A stretch of DNA of 47,374 nucleotides from CAVOJV01 sp963696325 (GCA_963696325.1 CAVOJV010000027.1:1-47374); one strand, 5' to 3'; counted from the stretch's first letter, positions 28,138-36,534 are shown. The notes: generated from the letters alone by a model not told the origin. Translations and numbers: made by a program.

Positions 28138-29100
28138 TTATGCGTAACGTTGGGGATGCAACCTGATCTCTTTCAAGAAATCATCCACGATCCGCTCCTG
28201 ATCGTATTGGCACTTCCAACCCCACTCCTTCCGAGCGATGCTGTCGTCCAGGGGTTTCGTGAACCCGTCAATAATCTTCTGGCGCTCCTTGTCGACTTTG
28301 AAGTCGATCATGGCACCGGGAACCTTCGCCCTCACCAGCTCCACCAGTTCCTGGGCGCTCGCGGCGGGGTTAGGGCCGGCGATGATGTAGTTGACCATCT
28401 TGATGTTTTCGCGAGGTGCTTGCGCCAGCATCACAATGGCCATGCCCGCGTCCTTGAAGTACATGACCGGGCACCGGGTCTCTGGTTTCACATACATGGT
28501 GTAAGGCTTTCCCTTGCCACACTCCTCGATCACCCAAGCGTTGTACTGGACGATGCCGGGCGTTTTGACTCCCGGCCCAACAATGGAAGGATACCGGACC
28601 CCTCGAAAGTCCAGGCCATACTTCCGCTTGTAAAACTGGCCCAACAACTCCGAGAAGACCTTGGTGCACCCGTAGAAAAGTTGGGGCCGCTGCAATGTGT
28701 AGTCGTCCACGAAGGACTCGCGGATATCCAGCCCATAGGTGGCGATGGTGCTGGAAAAGAGGACCTGGGCCACATCGAACCATTTCGCCGCCTCCAACAC
28801 GTGGAATGTCCCCATGGCATTGGCCCGGAAGGATGCCGCCGGATCGGCGTCAGAAGGGACCGAGAGCATGCCCCCAATGTGATAGATCACCTTGGGCTTG
28901 AAGGTTTTGACCACGTTCAAGACGTGGCTGAAGTTGCCGAGATCCCCGCGCACTACCTCCACCTGGTCCGCCACGTCATCGAGCAGCTTCGTGGAGGGGT
29001 TGATGTCGAAAACGACCGGCCTCTTTTCTCCCTTTTCCAAGAGGATGCGCACCACCTCCGCACCGATAAACCCGGTTCCCCCTGTGACCAAAACGCTCAT
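28138..29100 (-). CDS. NAD-dependent epimerase/dehydratase (extended SDR)
   Basis: A 320-residue intact protein. The start is ATG 29100 (MSVLVTGGTGFIGAEVV) with GGAG nearby; longer starts upstream run through repeat DNA and are rejected. Seen are the Rossmann motif GGTGFIG at residues 7-13, DINPSTKL (NAD-specific acidic residue after the second strand), the catalytic Ser region SSTIATYG, and YGCTK (YxxxK). Family members act on nucleotide sugars or similar substrates. The gene is convergent with the cupin gene and its 5' side faces the repeat block and the contig join. Confidence 0.88.
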   Translation of the reverse strand: MSVLVTGGTGFIGAEVVRILLEKGEKRPVVFDINPSTKLLDDVADQVEVVRGDLGNFSHVLNVVKTFKPKVIYHIGGMLSVPSDADPAASFRANAMGTFHVLEAAKWFDVAQVLFSSTIATYGLDIRESFVDDYTLQRPQLFYGCTKVFSELLGQFYKRKYGLDFRGVRYPSIVGPGVKTPGIVQYNAWVIEECGKGKPYTMYVKPETRCPVMYFKDAGMAIVMLAQAPRENIKMVNYIIAGPNPAASAQELVELVRAKVPGAMIDFKVDKERQKIIDGFTKPLDDSIARKEWGWKCQYDQERIVDDFLKEIRLHPQRYA

Positions 29101-29198
29101 GTCCGTCTCCTCTTCATCACCAAAACCTGTGGACTTCAATTGATATTCGGGTTGTGTCATTTGACATTGTAAGTCTTGCATCGCTGCCTCATGCTTGA

Positions 29199-29335
29199 TG
29201 AATTCGTAAAAAGTCCCGTTCACCCTTCGATACCTCAGGGCGAACGGACGACCTACGCTGCAACCATTTGATTTTCCGTTCATGGTGAGGCCTGCCTGCC
29301 GAAGCCTCGGTCAGGCAGGTATCGAACCATGAATG
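29199..29335. repeat. Composite repeat block with nested hairpin (family R3 copy C)
   Basis: The block contains the reverse form TTCGATACCTCAGG near 29227, then a match to the 23301-23340 repeat from CCATTTGATTTTCCG on. That match is interrupted after GTGAGG by a 29-base near-palindrome (29291-29319, CCTGCCTG…CAGGCAGG) before TATCGAACCATGAA continues. This is the last Desulfobacterota-type sequence before the join at about 29,358. Confidence 0.65.
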
Positions 29336-29339
29336 CAAT

Positions 29340-29362
29340 GATGTTTTCTGACTTATTATCCG
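29340..29362. other. Probable chimeric contig junction
   Basis: To the left are repeat families shared with 7-26 kb. To the right the planctomycete enolase reads without interruption. Between them the enolase frame meets two stops in a row directly after TSHRSG. Composition, gene content and repeat content all change here. Confidence 0.75.
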
Positions 29363-30463
29363 CTGCGGTGGCTGGTGACCGTCGTGTAGTTGTTGGGCTG
29401 GGCCAGGCGGATGGCCTTGATCGTCTCTGTCAGCGAACCGATCTGATTCACCTTGATCAGGATGCTGTTGGCGATGCCCTGGTCGATCCCCCGCTGCAGT
29501 CGCTCGGTATTGGTCACGAACAGGTCGTCCCCCACGATCTGCACGCGGCCGCCGAGCGTGTCGGTGAGCAGTTTCCAGCCGTCCCAGTCGTCCTCCGAGC
29601 AGCCGTCCTCGATCGAGACGATCGGGTACTTGTCGACCCAGCTCTTGAGCAGCGCGGTCATGCCGGCCGCGTCGATGGGCTTGCCGTCCACCGTGTAGGT
29701 CTTCTTTTTCTCGTCGAACAGTTCGGTGGCCGCCACGTCCAGGGCGATAAACGCCTGCTTGCCCGCCTCGTAACCGGCCTTGGCTGATGGCTTCCATGAT
29801 CAGGTCCAGCGCTTCGGCGTTGCTGCCCAGATTGGGAGCGAAGCCGCCTTCGTCGCCGACGGCCGTACTGAGCTTCTTGGACTGCAGCACTTTCTTGAGG
29901 CTGTGGAACACTTCGACACCGCACCGCAGCGCGTCGGAGAAGCTGTCAAAACCCAGCGGCATGACCATGAATTCCTGAATGTCCACCGAATTGTCCGCGT
30001 GCTGGCCGCCGTTGACGATGTTCATCATGGGAGCCGGCAGCAAGTTGGCACCGACGCCGCCCAGGTACCGGTAGAGCGGCTGATCGGTGTATTGGGCCGC
30101 CGCCTTGGCCACCGCCATCGAGACACCCAGGATCGCGTTGGCCCCCAGCTCCTTCTTGTTGGGCGTGTCGTCGAGTTCGATCATGGCCATGTCGACGCTG
30201 GTTTGATCCAGCGCGTCCATGCCGATCAGGCAGTCGGCGATCTTGTCGTTCACGTTCTCGATCGCCTTGAGCACGCCTTTGCCCAGGTACACCGACTTGT
30301 CGCCGTCACGCAGCTCCCACGCTTCGTGGACGCCGGTGCTCGCACCACTGGGCACCGCGGCCCGCCCGGACGAGCCATCGCTGAGCGTGACGTCCACTTC
30401 GACGGTCGGATTGCCGCGGCTGTCGAGAATCTGGCGGCCATGCACGGAGGTAATGATGCTCAT
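29356..30463 (-). CDS. eno: Enolase, 3'-truncated at the junction (one frameshift)
   Basis: The minus strand from ATG 30463 (MSIITSVHGRQILDSRGNPT) encodes enolase: SGASTGVHEAWELRDGD, GANAILGVSMAVAKAAA, PMMNIVNGGQHADN, VGDEGGFAPN, SIEDGCSEDDWDGW, VGDDLFVTNTERL and ILIKVNQIGSLTET (catalytic Lys). A frameshift near 29784 (extra G) is the only internal break. The protein stops after about 368 residues at TVTSHRSG. The final part, roughly 50 residues that in all enolases follow as SHRSGETED and include the GQIKTG lysine, is absent. Since enolase is essential for glycolysis and this copy would be inactive, the truncation is best explained by a false join. It is divergent from ribE. Confidence 0.92.
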
Positions 30464-30705
30464 CGTTCAGTTCCTATCTGCAAGATGGGAAAATCCTGGC
30501 TGATTTTGCCTCATTCTGCCCGATTCGTCGGTGCATGCCTAGGCGGCAGCGGGGTGAACGAATGGCCGGAGGATCGGTTGCCCTCGCCGCGATCGACCCT
30601 TACACTCGCCACTGTGACAGTCTGGTCTGTGGCTACGGAGTGGTTTTGCGCACCGCAGGGCGTCGATGGAGTCGATTGCCCGTAACTGATGCGGGAGGCT
30701 CGAAC

Positions 30706-31350
30706 ATGTTTACTGGTCTGGTGGAGCTACGCGCCGTGGTGGAGCAGCTCGTTCCCGCGCCGCCCGGGGTGCGGCTGGTGATTCACGCGCCGTCGTTGGC
30801 CCGGGAAATGCAGATCGGCAGCAGCATCGCGGTCAACGGCTGTTGTCTGACCGTCGTCGAAGTGCAGGCGGAGTCGTTCGGGTTCGATGCCGGGGCGGAG
30901 ACGCTCAGCCGCACGAATCTCGGTCGGCTCGCGGCGGGCAGCTGCGTGAATCTGGAACGGTCGTTGCGCGTCGGCGATCGGCTGGGTGGCCATTTTGTGA
31001 CCGGACACATTGACGGGGTGGGCCACCTGGACCAGCGGATCGACGATCAGAACTGGTCGACGTTCTGGTTCCGCGTGCCCGGAGAATTGTCGCGTCAGAT
31101 GGCCAGCAAGGGATCGATTGCCGTGGATGGCGTGAGTCTGACGCTGGTGGATGTGGAGACCCATCGGTTCAGCGTGGCCTTGATTCCGCATACGCTCCAG
31201 GTCACAACGCTGGGGCCGCTGCAGGTCGGCGATCCGGTGAATCTCGAGACCGACGTGCTGGCCAAGTATGTCGAGCAGCAGTTGCGCGGTGACGGAACTC
31301 GGCTCGACGGGCCGTTTGCCAAATGGGGCCGTGCCGACGGCGGTTCCTGA
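30706..31350 (+). CDS. ribE: Riboflavin synthase alpha chain
   Basis: A 214-residue intact protein starting MFTGLVELRAVVEQL at ATG 30706, with GGGAGG upstream. A longer open frame from 30535 is not used because riboflavin synthases begin with MFTGLVE. It has the two homologous lumazine-binding domains: first SIAVNGCCLTVVE and NLERSLRVGDRLGGHFVTGH, second SIAVDGVSLTLVD and IPHTLQVTTLG with NLETDVLAKYVEQ. It makes riboflavin from two 6,7-dimethyl-8-ribityllumazine molecules in the cytoplasm. It is followed 32 bases later by ksgA, probably as one transcript. I saw no FMN riboswitch in the 242 bases upstream. Confidence 0.93.
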   Translation: MFTGLVELRAVVEQLVPAPPGVRLVIHAPSLAREMQIGSSIAVNGCCLTVVEVQAESFGFDAGAETLSRTNLGRLAAGSCVNLERSLRVGDRLGGHFVTGHIDGVGHLDQRIDDQNWSTFWFRVPGELSRQMASKGSIAVDGVSLTLVDVETHRFSVALIPHTLQVTTLGPLQVGDPVNLETDVLAKYVEQQLRGDGTRLDGPFAKWGRADGGS

Positions 31351-31382
31351 CTCGAAACTCTTCAAGGCTCCCTGGCCCATCC

Positions 31383-32367
31383 ATGACGAATCGCCAAACC
31401 ATTTCGTTTCTGATCCAGCGGTTCCAAGACGCGGGTATCCGTCCGGACACGCGGCACGGCCAGAACTTTCTGATCGACCTGAATCTGGTGCATCTGCTGG
31501 TGGACACGGCGGTGCTCGACCGCCGCGACGTCGTGCTGGAAGTGGGGACCGGCACCGGGTCGCTGACCGCCCTGCTGGCCCAGCGGGCGGCGCCGTGGTG
31601 AGCGTGGAGATCAGCGCGGAGCTGCACCAGCTGGCCCAAGAGGAATTGATCGACTGCGACAACGTGACGTTGCTGCGGCGAGATGCACTCAAGAACAAGA
31701 ATCGGCTCAACCCGGACATGCTGGAGGCGGTGGCCAAGCATCTGGCGGTGGATCCGTGCCGTCGTCTCAAGCTGGTGGCCAACCTGCCCTACAACATTGC
31801 CACGCCGGTGATTTCCAACTTGCTGTCGACGGACATCACGCCCTACTCCATGACGGTCACGATTCAGAAGGAGTTGGCGGACCGGATCACGGCGCGGCCC
31901 CGCACCAAGGACTACAGTGCATTGAGCGTGTGGATCCAGAGTCAGTGCGAGGCGGAGGTGATGCGCATCCTGCCGCCGACCGTCTTCTGGCCGCGGCCGA
32001 AAGTGCATTCGGCCATCATGCACATTGTTCCCCAGCCGGAAAAACGTGCCGGATTCCCCAGCCGGAATTCTTTCACACGTTCGTGCGGACGCTTTTCCTG
32101 CACCGTCGGAAGTTCCTCCGCAGTGGCCTGGTGGGCGCGTACAAGCAGCAGTTGGGCAAGGAAGGGATCGACGACGTGCTGGCTGAAATGGAGTTCGGCG
32201 CCGAGGCGCGGGCCGAGGAACTGGATGTCGACCGGCTGCTCGCGCTGTGTGAACGCGTCCGGCCGCGCTGGACCAGGCCGGTGGTGACCTGTCGCCTTGA
32301 GCTGCCGCTCGAAGTGTGTCCGGCGGGTTCTTTTTTCTGCGGCGCTTTCCCGTCCACACTGCGCTGA
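31383..32367 (+). CDS. rsmA: 16S rRNA adenine dimethyltransferase KsgA/RsmA (two frameshifts)
   Basis: About 327 residues. ATG 31383 (MTNRQTISFLIQRFQDAGI) leads to the family motifs DTRHGQNFLIDLN, VLEVGTGTGSLTALLAQRA (SAM-binding motif I), and KLVANLPYNIATPVISNLL with the catalytic NLPY. Later come PRTKDYSALSVW and PPTVFWPRPKVHSAIMHIV. Frameshifts lie near 31592 and 32050; the third segment reads FFHTFVRTLFLHRRKFLRSG and the C-terminal helical domain. The last 30 or so residues (from RPRWTRP) are unlike the family and may hold another error. It dimethylates two adjacent adenines in helix 45 of 16S rRNA. Confidence 0.9.
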
Positions 32368-32496
32368 TGTATTCCCGAGTCGGGTTGTGGTAATATGGAG
32401 CCGCCGAGAATGGCCTCCTTCGCACGAGGCCTTCCCGGACCCACACCCCCGGCTGCCGTCCGGCGGCGGGCGATCGACGATTGCGAGACAGCGGCC

Positions 32497-32724
32497 ATGA
32501 AATTCATCGAGATGACAGGCAAGTCACTGGCGAAGATCGTGAAGGACGACGAACTTCACGTGAAGGATCTGCCCGGCGCCGGAGTGCGGGACGACACGGT
32601 GGTCCGCGTCAATCAGCAGGGCGACGTCGAGGTCCGCCTGCGCGACGGCTGGGACGTGATCGGCGGTCTGTTGGGTAATTTCGAAGAGCGAGTGCGCAAG
32701 CAAACGGGCCTCGATTGGGCCTGA
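32497..32724 (+). CDS. Small conserved-looking protein, function unknown
   Basis: A 75-residue ORF (MKFIEMTGKSLAKIVKDDEL…). It is acidic and soluble, ends DVIGGLLGNFEERVRKQTGL and has no cysteines or membrane helix. ATG 32497 is preceded by the weak site GAGACAG. It sits between ksgA and the selenocysteine tRNA. The even codon use and the length resemble a real small gene, but I do not recognise the family. Confidence 0.55.
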   Translation: MKFIEMTGKSLAKIVKDDELHVKDLPGAGVRDDTVVRVNQQGDVEVRLRDGWDVIGGLLGNFEERVRKQTGLDWA

Positions 32725-32737
32725 CACGATCGCTTGC

Positions 32738-32837
32738 GGAAGTGCGTGCACGGCTGGTGCCGGCCGCGGTCTTCAAAATCGTTGAGCCGTGTGTTAATCA
32801 TGCGGCTGGTGGGTTCGATTCCCATGCACTTCCGCCA
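32738..32837 (+). tRNA. selC: tRNA-Sec (anticodon UCA)
   Basis: The acceptor arm GGAAGTGC (32738-32745) pairs fully with GCACTTCC (32826-32833), followed by G and an encoded CCA. The eight-base acceptor stem is the hallmark of bacterial selenocysteine tRNA. The anticodon loop CTTCAAA has TCA at 32773-32775. The T-arm is GTGGG-TTCGATT-CCCAT, and a long variable arm stands between (TGAGCCGTGTGTTAATCATG region). Total length, 100 bases with CCA, is right for SelC. Its 3' end is duplicated at 37339-37370. Confidence 0.93.
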
Positions 32838-32842
32838 TTTTC
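32811..32842 (+). other. Candidate attL: 3' end of tRNA-Sec
   Basis: These 32 bases, starting GGGTTCGATTCC and ending CCGCCATTTTC, are identical to 37339-37370 in direct orientation. Together with the tRNA location they look like the left attachment site of an element integrated in selC. Confidence 0.6.
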
Positions 32843-32844
32843 TC

Positions 32845-32861
32845 CGCCGCGACTCGCGGCG
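32845..32861. terminator. GC hairpin after tRNA-Sec
   Basis: CGCCGCG-ACT-CGCGGCG forms a 7-base stem with a 3-base loop eight bases after the tRNA end. There is no T-run, so it is a weak terminator candidate. From here to 33068 I see no supportable gene. Confidence 0.4.
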
Positions 32862-33068
32862 ATTCGATGGATGTCGCACAAGTCACATCCTGCTCAGTGA
32901 TTGCGCTCGGTGCGTGCGATTCTCCGCGATACCCGGCGTGCGCCCGCTGCGCTCGAATCTGCGCCGTGAGTGCGCCGCTTTCTGCGCCGCCGTCGCCGGG
33001 CGTATGGGACCCGGCGGCGTGGTGTGTGGTAGTCGTATTACGACAGAGCAATCGGCGGACTACATCCC

Positions 33069-33170
33069 GAGGTCGGGCAGACTCACCAGTTCGAGCGGGT
33101 CGGATTCCCACTGGGCGAACAGGTCGTCCACTCTGTTCAGCATCCGTGTGCGATGTGCCTCGCGCACGTT
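33069..33170 (-). pseudogene. Unrecognised C-terminal coding fragment
   Basis: On the minus strand an open frame comes out of the left arm of the inverted-repeat element and reads REAHRTRMLNRVDDLFAQW followed by ESDPLELVSLPDLGM and a TAG. It looks like natural protein but lacks a start outside the element. It may be the end of a gene interrupted by the element; a similar VDDL phrase occurs on the other side of it. Confidence 0.25.
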
Positions 33171-33466
33171 TAACCGCAGGCCCAGAGCACCGATCGGCGG
33201 ATCGCTCGCCACCGGGACAGATCTGGATCCGAGCGGTGCGGCGGGCCGCGCACGCGGCAGCGGTCACCGAAGATCCGCGGCATCCAACACGCGGGGCCGG
33301 GACCGGTGCTCGGCGGTCGAGCGTGGTCGGGCGTGGAGCTCGCCGCGGGGACCGCGATACGAAGGCGTCGCGCGCAGTGCGCGGCCCGCCGCACCGATCG
33401 GATCGAGATCAGCGTACCATGGTGGGCGATCGACCGATCGGTGCTCTGGGCCTGCGGTTAAACGTG
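33165..33466. mobile_element. 302-bp element with long terminal inverted repeats (MITE-like)
   Basis: The first 33 bases (CACGTTTAACCGCAGGCCCA…) are the exact reverse complement of the last 33. After a diverged stretch, another 19-base exact match (GGTGCGGCGGGCCGCGCAC) follows in each arm, giving arms of roughly 95 bases. The centre is itself a weaker palindrome. No transposase is inside. Flanks on both sides carry partial minus-strand coding sequence, fitting an insertion. Confidence 0.6.
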
Positions 33467-33812
33467 CCGTCCCTCGCACGCTGTTACGCGCAGGCGCGAG
33501 TTGATGGCCACCAGGTCGTCCACGATCGAGTCGATGGTGGCGTCCAGGTCGTCGCTCACCGATTCGCAGCTGATGTCGCTTCGCTGTGCGCTCGATCGCC
33601 GCGTGTGGGAAGCCGTCATCCCATGCAACACTTGTGGCGGAACGGACAGTTCCCAACTCCCTCTCCAACCGGTTCATGAACTGATCGACGTTGTACGATG
33701 CTGAGACACCGCGTTGCGCGTCCGCCACGCGGTGCGCGGCGTGCGAACCAGGTGATGCCAAGACTGAGCGGGACTGCGTTGTACGCTGCGGCGTCCCATG
33801 TAGGGGAGTCAC
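33467..33812 (-). pseudogene. Unrecognised reading frame downstream of the surface protein gene
   Basis: A minus-strand frame from GTG 33812, overlapping the previous stop as GTGA, reads SASYNVDQFMNRLERELG and, after a shift near 33560, SDDLDATIDSIVDDLVAINS and SRLRVTACEGRHV, then a stop at the edge of the inverted-repeat element. The acidic helical character looks real, but I recognise no family. Confidence 0.25.
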
Positions 33813-34619
33813 CTGTCGCCAACCGCCAGCGAGGCCGGGACGAGTTCAGAACGCGGCGCCGGCGGATCGGCGATGCCTTGCGGGTTGGTGTTGCCGACGG
33901 CCAGGGCGAAGGCGACGTCGGCCGCATGGCTGCTGCCGTTGGCAAACGTTTTCACAAAGCGGCCATCGGCGCTGATCGAGGGGCCCATTGAATTGCCATT
34001 ACCTTGCGTGCCGTCGGCAGCGACGCTCACCCGTTGGGTCATATCCGTCTGGCGATCATATACGAAGATGTCGAACCCCGCGATGGTTGTCCCATTCGTG
34101 TCACCGGGAACGAGGTTGCTGGCCATCGAGTAGAATGCGACATAGCGGCCATCGGCACTGATCGAGCAACTGGTCGACATCATGTTTCCCTGCGTGCCGT
34201 CGGAAGCGACGCTCACCCGCTCGATAGCTCGGAACGTTTCCCACCGGAGACGTTTGTTGCCAGCCCAGCTGCTGGACCTCGGCCACGGTATAGGTGCCAG
34301 CGGCCAAGCCGCCGAAACTGTAGCTGCCGTCGGCAGCCGTGATCGCGGAGGTTTCGCCCGTGCCGAGTTGGCCATTGCCGTCGGCATCGAGGTAGACTGT
34401 CCAGCCGCTCTGGCCGGACTCGCCGCCGTCTTTGAGCCCGTTGGCGTTGAGGTCATTGAACACTGCGCCGGAAATCGTCGCCAACATCTGGCGATCTTCC
34501 AGGCGTTCGGCCTGCAGACGCCGGTGGCGCAGGCGGGCATGTTTGCGTGTGCGGGAGCCGCGCAGTGAGGCTGCCAGATCCCGACGCGATTTGGATTGAG
34601 AGAGGTGCGTGTGGGGCAT
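33809..34619 (-). CDS. Exported planctomycete protein with SdrD B-like domain and propeller-type repeats (frameshifted)
   Basis: ATG 34619 follows AAAGGAACG. The basic N-terminus ends in the planctomycete export-associated motif RLEDRQMLA near residue 45. Next comes an SdrD B-like domain: GAVFNDLNANGLKDGGESGQ, DADGNGQLGTGETS, and GSYSFGGLAAGTYTVAEVQQ. After a frameshift near 34235 come two repeats of about 50 residues, each with RVSV(A)xDGTQGN, SISADGRYVAF or SISADGRFV, and SNLVPGDTNG-like text, as in PD40/TolB-like propellers. The protein is short, ending GDR at 33811, so it is probably truncated. It is likely a cell-surface or secreted protein of unknown task, and it lies inside the selC-flanked island. 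Confidence 0.65.
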
Positions 34620-34787
34620 CGTACGTTCCTTTTGGTAAAGTGCCGGTCTGGCTATAATGCAAAGACGACAATCGACAATCGAAAACACCATCGCCCGCGC
34701 CGCGCAGACCGAGCCGCTCGGGAGATGTCTGGCCGGGGAGGAACGTGGTTGGCGCCTTGCACCTCCCCGGCCGCTTCTTCTTTCTGT

Positions 34788-35019
34788 GCGGCGTAGCCGC
34801 AATTGCAGGTAGCCCAGCCTTTCAAGGCTGGGACAAGGTGGTGTTACAACTTGTTGCCGTCGCGTAGCGACGGTTGCGCGTGACCCTCCAGCTCTATGCA
34901 ATCATGTGGGGCGCAGCGCGTACGCCATGCGGCAGACGTCGCTACTCGACAAGGTGAATTGCTTGGCTTCGGCACCCAGCCTTGAAAGGCCGGGCTACCG
35001 GCAGACGCGGCTACGCCGC
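34788..35019. mobile_element. 232-bp inverted-repeat element with nested hairpins
   Basis: The outer ends GCGGCGTAGCCGC and GCGGCTACGCCGC are inverted copies. Inside each lies GGTAGCCCAGCCTTTCAAGG or its reverse counterpart, itself a hairpin (34813-34832 and 34975-34994). A third hairpin, CCGTCGC-GTA-GCGACGG, is at 34857-34873. No ORF. It resembles a small non-autonomous mobile repeat. Confidence 0.55.
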
Positions 35020-35040
35020 CGTCAATCTCACGTGCTTACG

Positions 35041-35205
35041 TCACTTCGGTTGCTCCTCTTCTTTCGCCGCCTCCGGTGCGGGCGTGGACTTCGGCAGTTC
35101 CTTTGCCTCCTCGACTTTCGCCGAAGGCTCGGGTGCTGGCTCGGCAGTGGGCAGTGTCACGCCCAGCAGGGCGGCCGCTTCGCCTTGGAGGCGCCTCTCC
35201 AACGA
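35041..35205 (-). pseudogene. C-terminal tail of an unrecognised protein
   Basis: The minus strand reads SLERRLQGEAAALLGVTLPT followed by a Pro/Ala/Glu/Lys-rich tail (AEPAPEPSAKVEEAKELPK…EEEQPK) and a stop at 35041. Such tails are common at protein C-termini. Upstream the frame merges with the antisense of the recombinase remnant, so the body of the gene is missing. Confidence 0.4.
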
Positions 35206-35209
35206 GACT

Positions 35210-36242
35210 GGGGGATATGACGAGCAGAAAGGATGGTTCGTCAGCGAGCAGGGCAAGATGATCGCCGATCTGCTGCGAAGGTTCGTGGCGGGCGAGACGT
35301 TGACCGACCTCTGCAAGGAGTACGGCATACCGAACAAGACCTACATTTCCAAGATCGTCCACCACGGACAGCTCTCGGGAACCTACGAAGTCAGATTCCG
35401 TTCGCCGGACATCGACGTCGACCAGACGGTTCCCGTTCCAGCCGTCCCTGAAGTCGTGTCGGCCGAGTTGCTGGAGAAGGTACTGGTCAGGCTCGCTCGC
35501 AACAGGACGTACAATCGAGTGGATGCGGCCGACAAGTATCTGCTGTCTGGATTCATCAGGTGCGGCGAATGCGGTGCCGCACTGACCGGGCAAACCCGGA
35601 CTGATCGGGGCACCAGCTACTACAGGCACTTCAAGAGCACGTGCAACGTCAAGGGCATCCCGGCAGAGACCATCGAATCGGCCGTGCTGGATCACCTGTT
35701 CGGCAACTTTCTGGACGAGCCTGCATTTCAGAAGGCCGTTTCAGCAGCACTGCCCAGCGAGGATGCTCGCAAAGGACTGGAAGTCGAACGAGAGCGAGTC
35801 TTCAAGGCACTCCAGAAGTCCAAGGCGAAGCTGGATCGGCTGGTGGATCTGGTTCTGAACGGTGGGGACAAATCTCTGCTGCTCGACAAGCAATCTTCCA
35901 TGAAGATAGAATTGGCGTCGCTCACGAAGAGGCTGGATGAACTCGACGACCAGTTGCGGGACATGCCCGAGCGGGCGGAGACGGCCCGCATCGCCAAAAA
36001 GATCCTGCTGGGTCTCAGGACCAAACACCGAAGGCGAGACTGGAGGAAACTTCCGCACCAGGAGGTCAGAGGCTTCCTCACGTTCCTGTTCGGCGACAGA
36101 AGTGCACGGGATCTTCGTCGAGCGGATCGCCGACGTACGCTGGATCATCACCTTCAAGGGAGCTCTGGACGGGGCGAACTTGGACCTGCTGACCACACCG
36201 ACTCAACAGGGTGTAAAACCTTGTTCCCATTCCAGTTCGTAG
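35210..36242 (+). pseudogene. Serine recombinase remnant lacking the catalytic domain
   Basis: The frame carries the recombinase domain (MIADLLRRFVAGETLTDLCK, EYGIPNKTYISKIVHHGQL), the linker PEVVSAELLEKVLVRLARN, the zinc beta-ribbon (YLLSGFIRCGECGAALTGQ, then YYRHFKSTCN), and a coiled coil (ERERVFKALQKSKAKLDRLV) typical of large serine integrases. The N-terminal resolvase domain, with the nucleophilic Ser and its Arg residues, is absent: before about 35210 the frame is unrelated. A frameshift near 36100 gives the C-terminus FVERIADVRWIITFKGALDG, ending at 36242. It lies inside the selC island and abuts a kinase fragment. Confidence 0.75.
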
Positions 36243-36462
36243 AGCACCACGCCCAGCGAATAAATGTCGCTCCGCGTATCGACATCCACACGGCTCTGAC
36301 CGGCCTGCTCGGGGCTCATGTAGATTGGCGTCCCCACCATCTGATCGAGTGCCGTGTGCAGCGATTGCTCGGTCAGTTGTTGGCCCACGGCCTTGGCAAT
36401 GCCGAAGTCGATGATCTTGGGCACCGGCCGCACGTCGTGCACTTCGACCAGCACGTTGATGG
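36222..36462 (-). pseudogene. Ser/Thr protein kinase internal fragment
   Basis: The minus strand reads INVLVEVHDVRPVPKIIDFG (subdomains VIb-VII, with the DFG Mg-binding motif), GTPIYMSPEQAGQSRVDVDT (activation segment end, subdomain VIII) and RSDIYSLGVVLYEL (subdomain IX). The N-lobe and HRD part are missing before about 36462, and the frame ends in EWEQGFTPC within the recombinase 3' end. It is a PknB-type fragment of about 80 residues, bounded on both sides by unrelated DNA. Confidence 0.75.
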
Positions 36463-36482
36463 GCCATTTCGCTTTGATTCTC

Positions 36483-36534
36483 CACCTCTTTACCGCGAAG
36501 CGGTTACATGTAACCGCTTCGCGGTAAAGAGGTG
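36483..36534. repeat. Perfect 52-bp palindrome
   Basis: The arms start CACCTCTTTACCGCGAAGCG and mirror exactly around ACATGT, with no loop or mismatch. Each arm also contains its own small hairpin, ACCGC-GAA-GCGGT. It lies 20 bases upstream of the kinase fragment's 5' edge. No T-run follows. Confidence 0.85.

Noticed and set aside
28131..29172. Continuation of the cupin frame over the epimerase gene (plus strand)
   Set aside because: The extension is antisense to an intact epimerase and has no domain character; the cupin ends naturally at 28130 with a one-base correction.
29189..29355. Extension of the enolase frame to 29189 (431 codons, normal enolase length)
   Set aside because: That length arises only by staying in the wrong frame after the 29784 shift; the frame with enolase motifs stops at 29356.
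30464..30705. FMN riboswitch upstream of ribE
   Set aside because: The conserved core sequences of the RFN element are not found in the gap.
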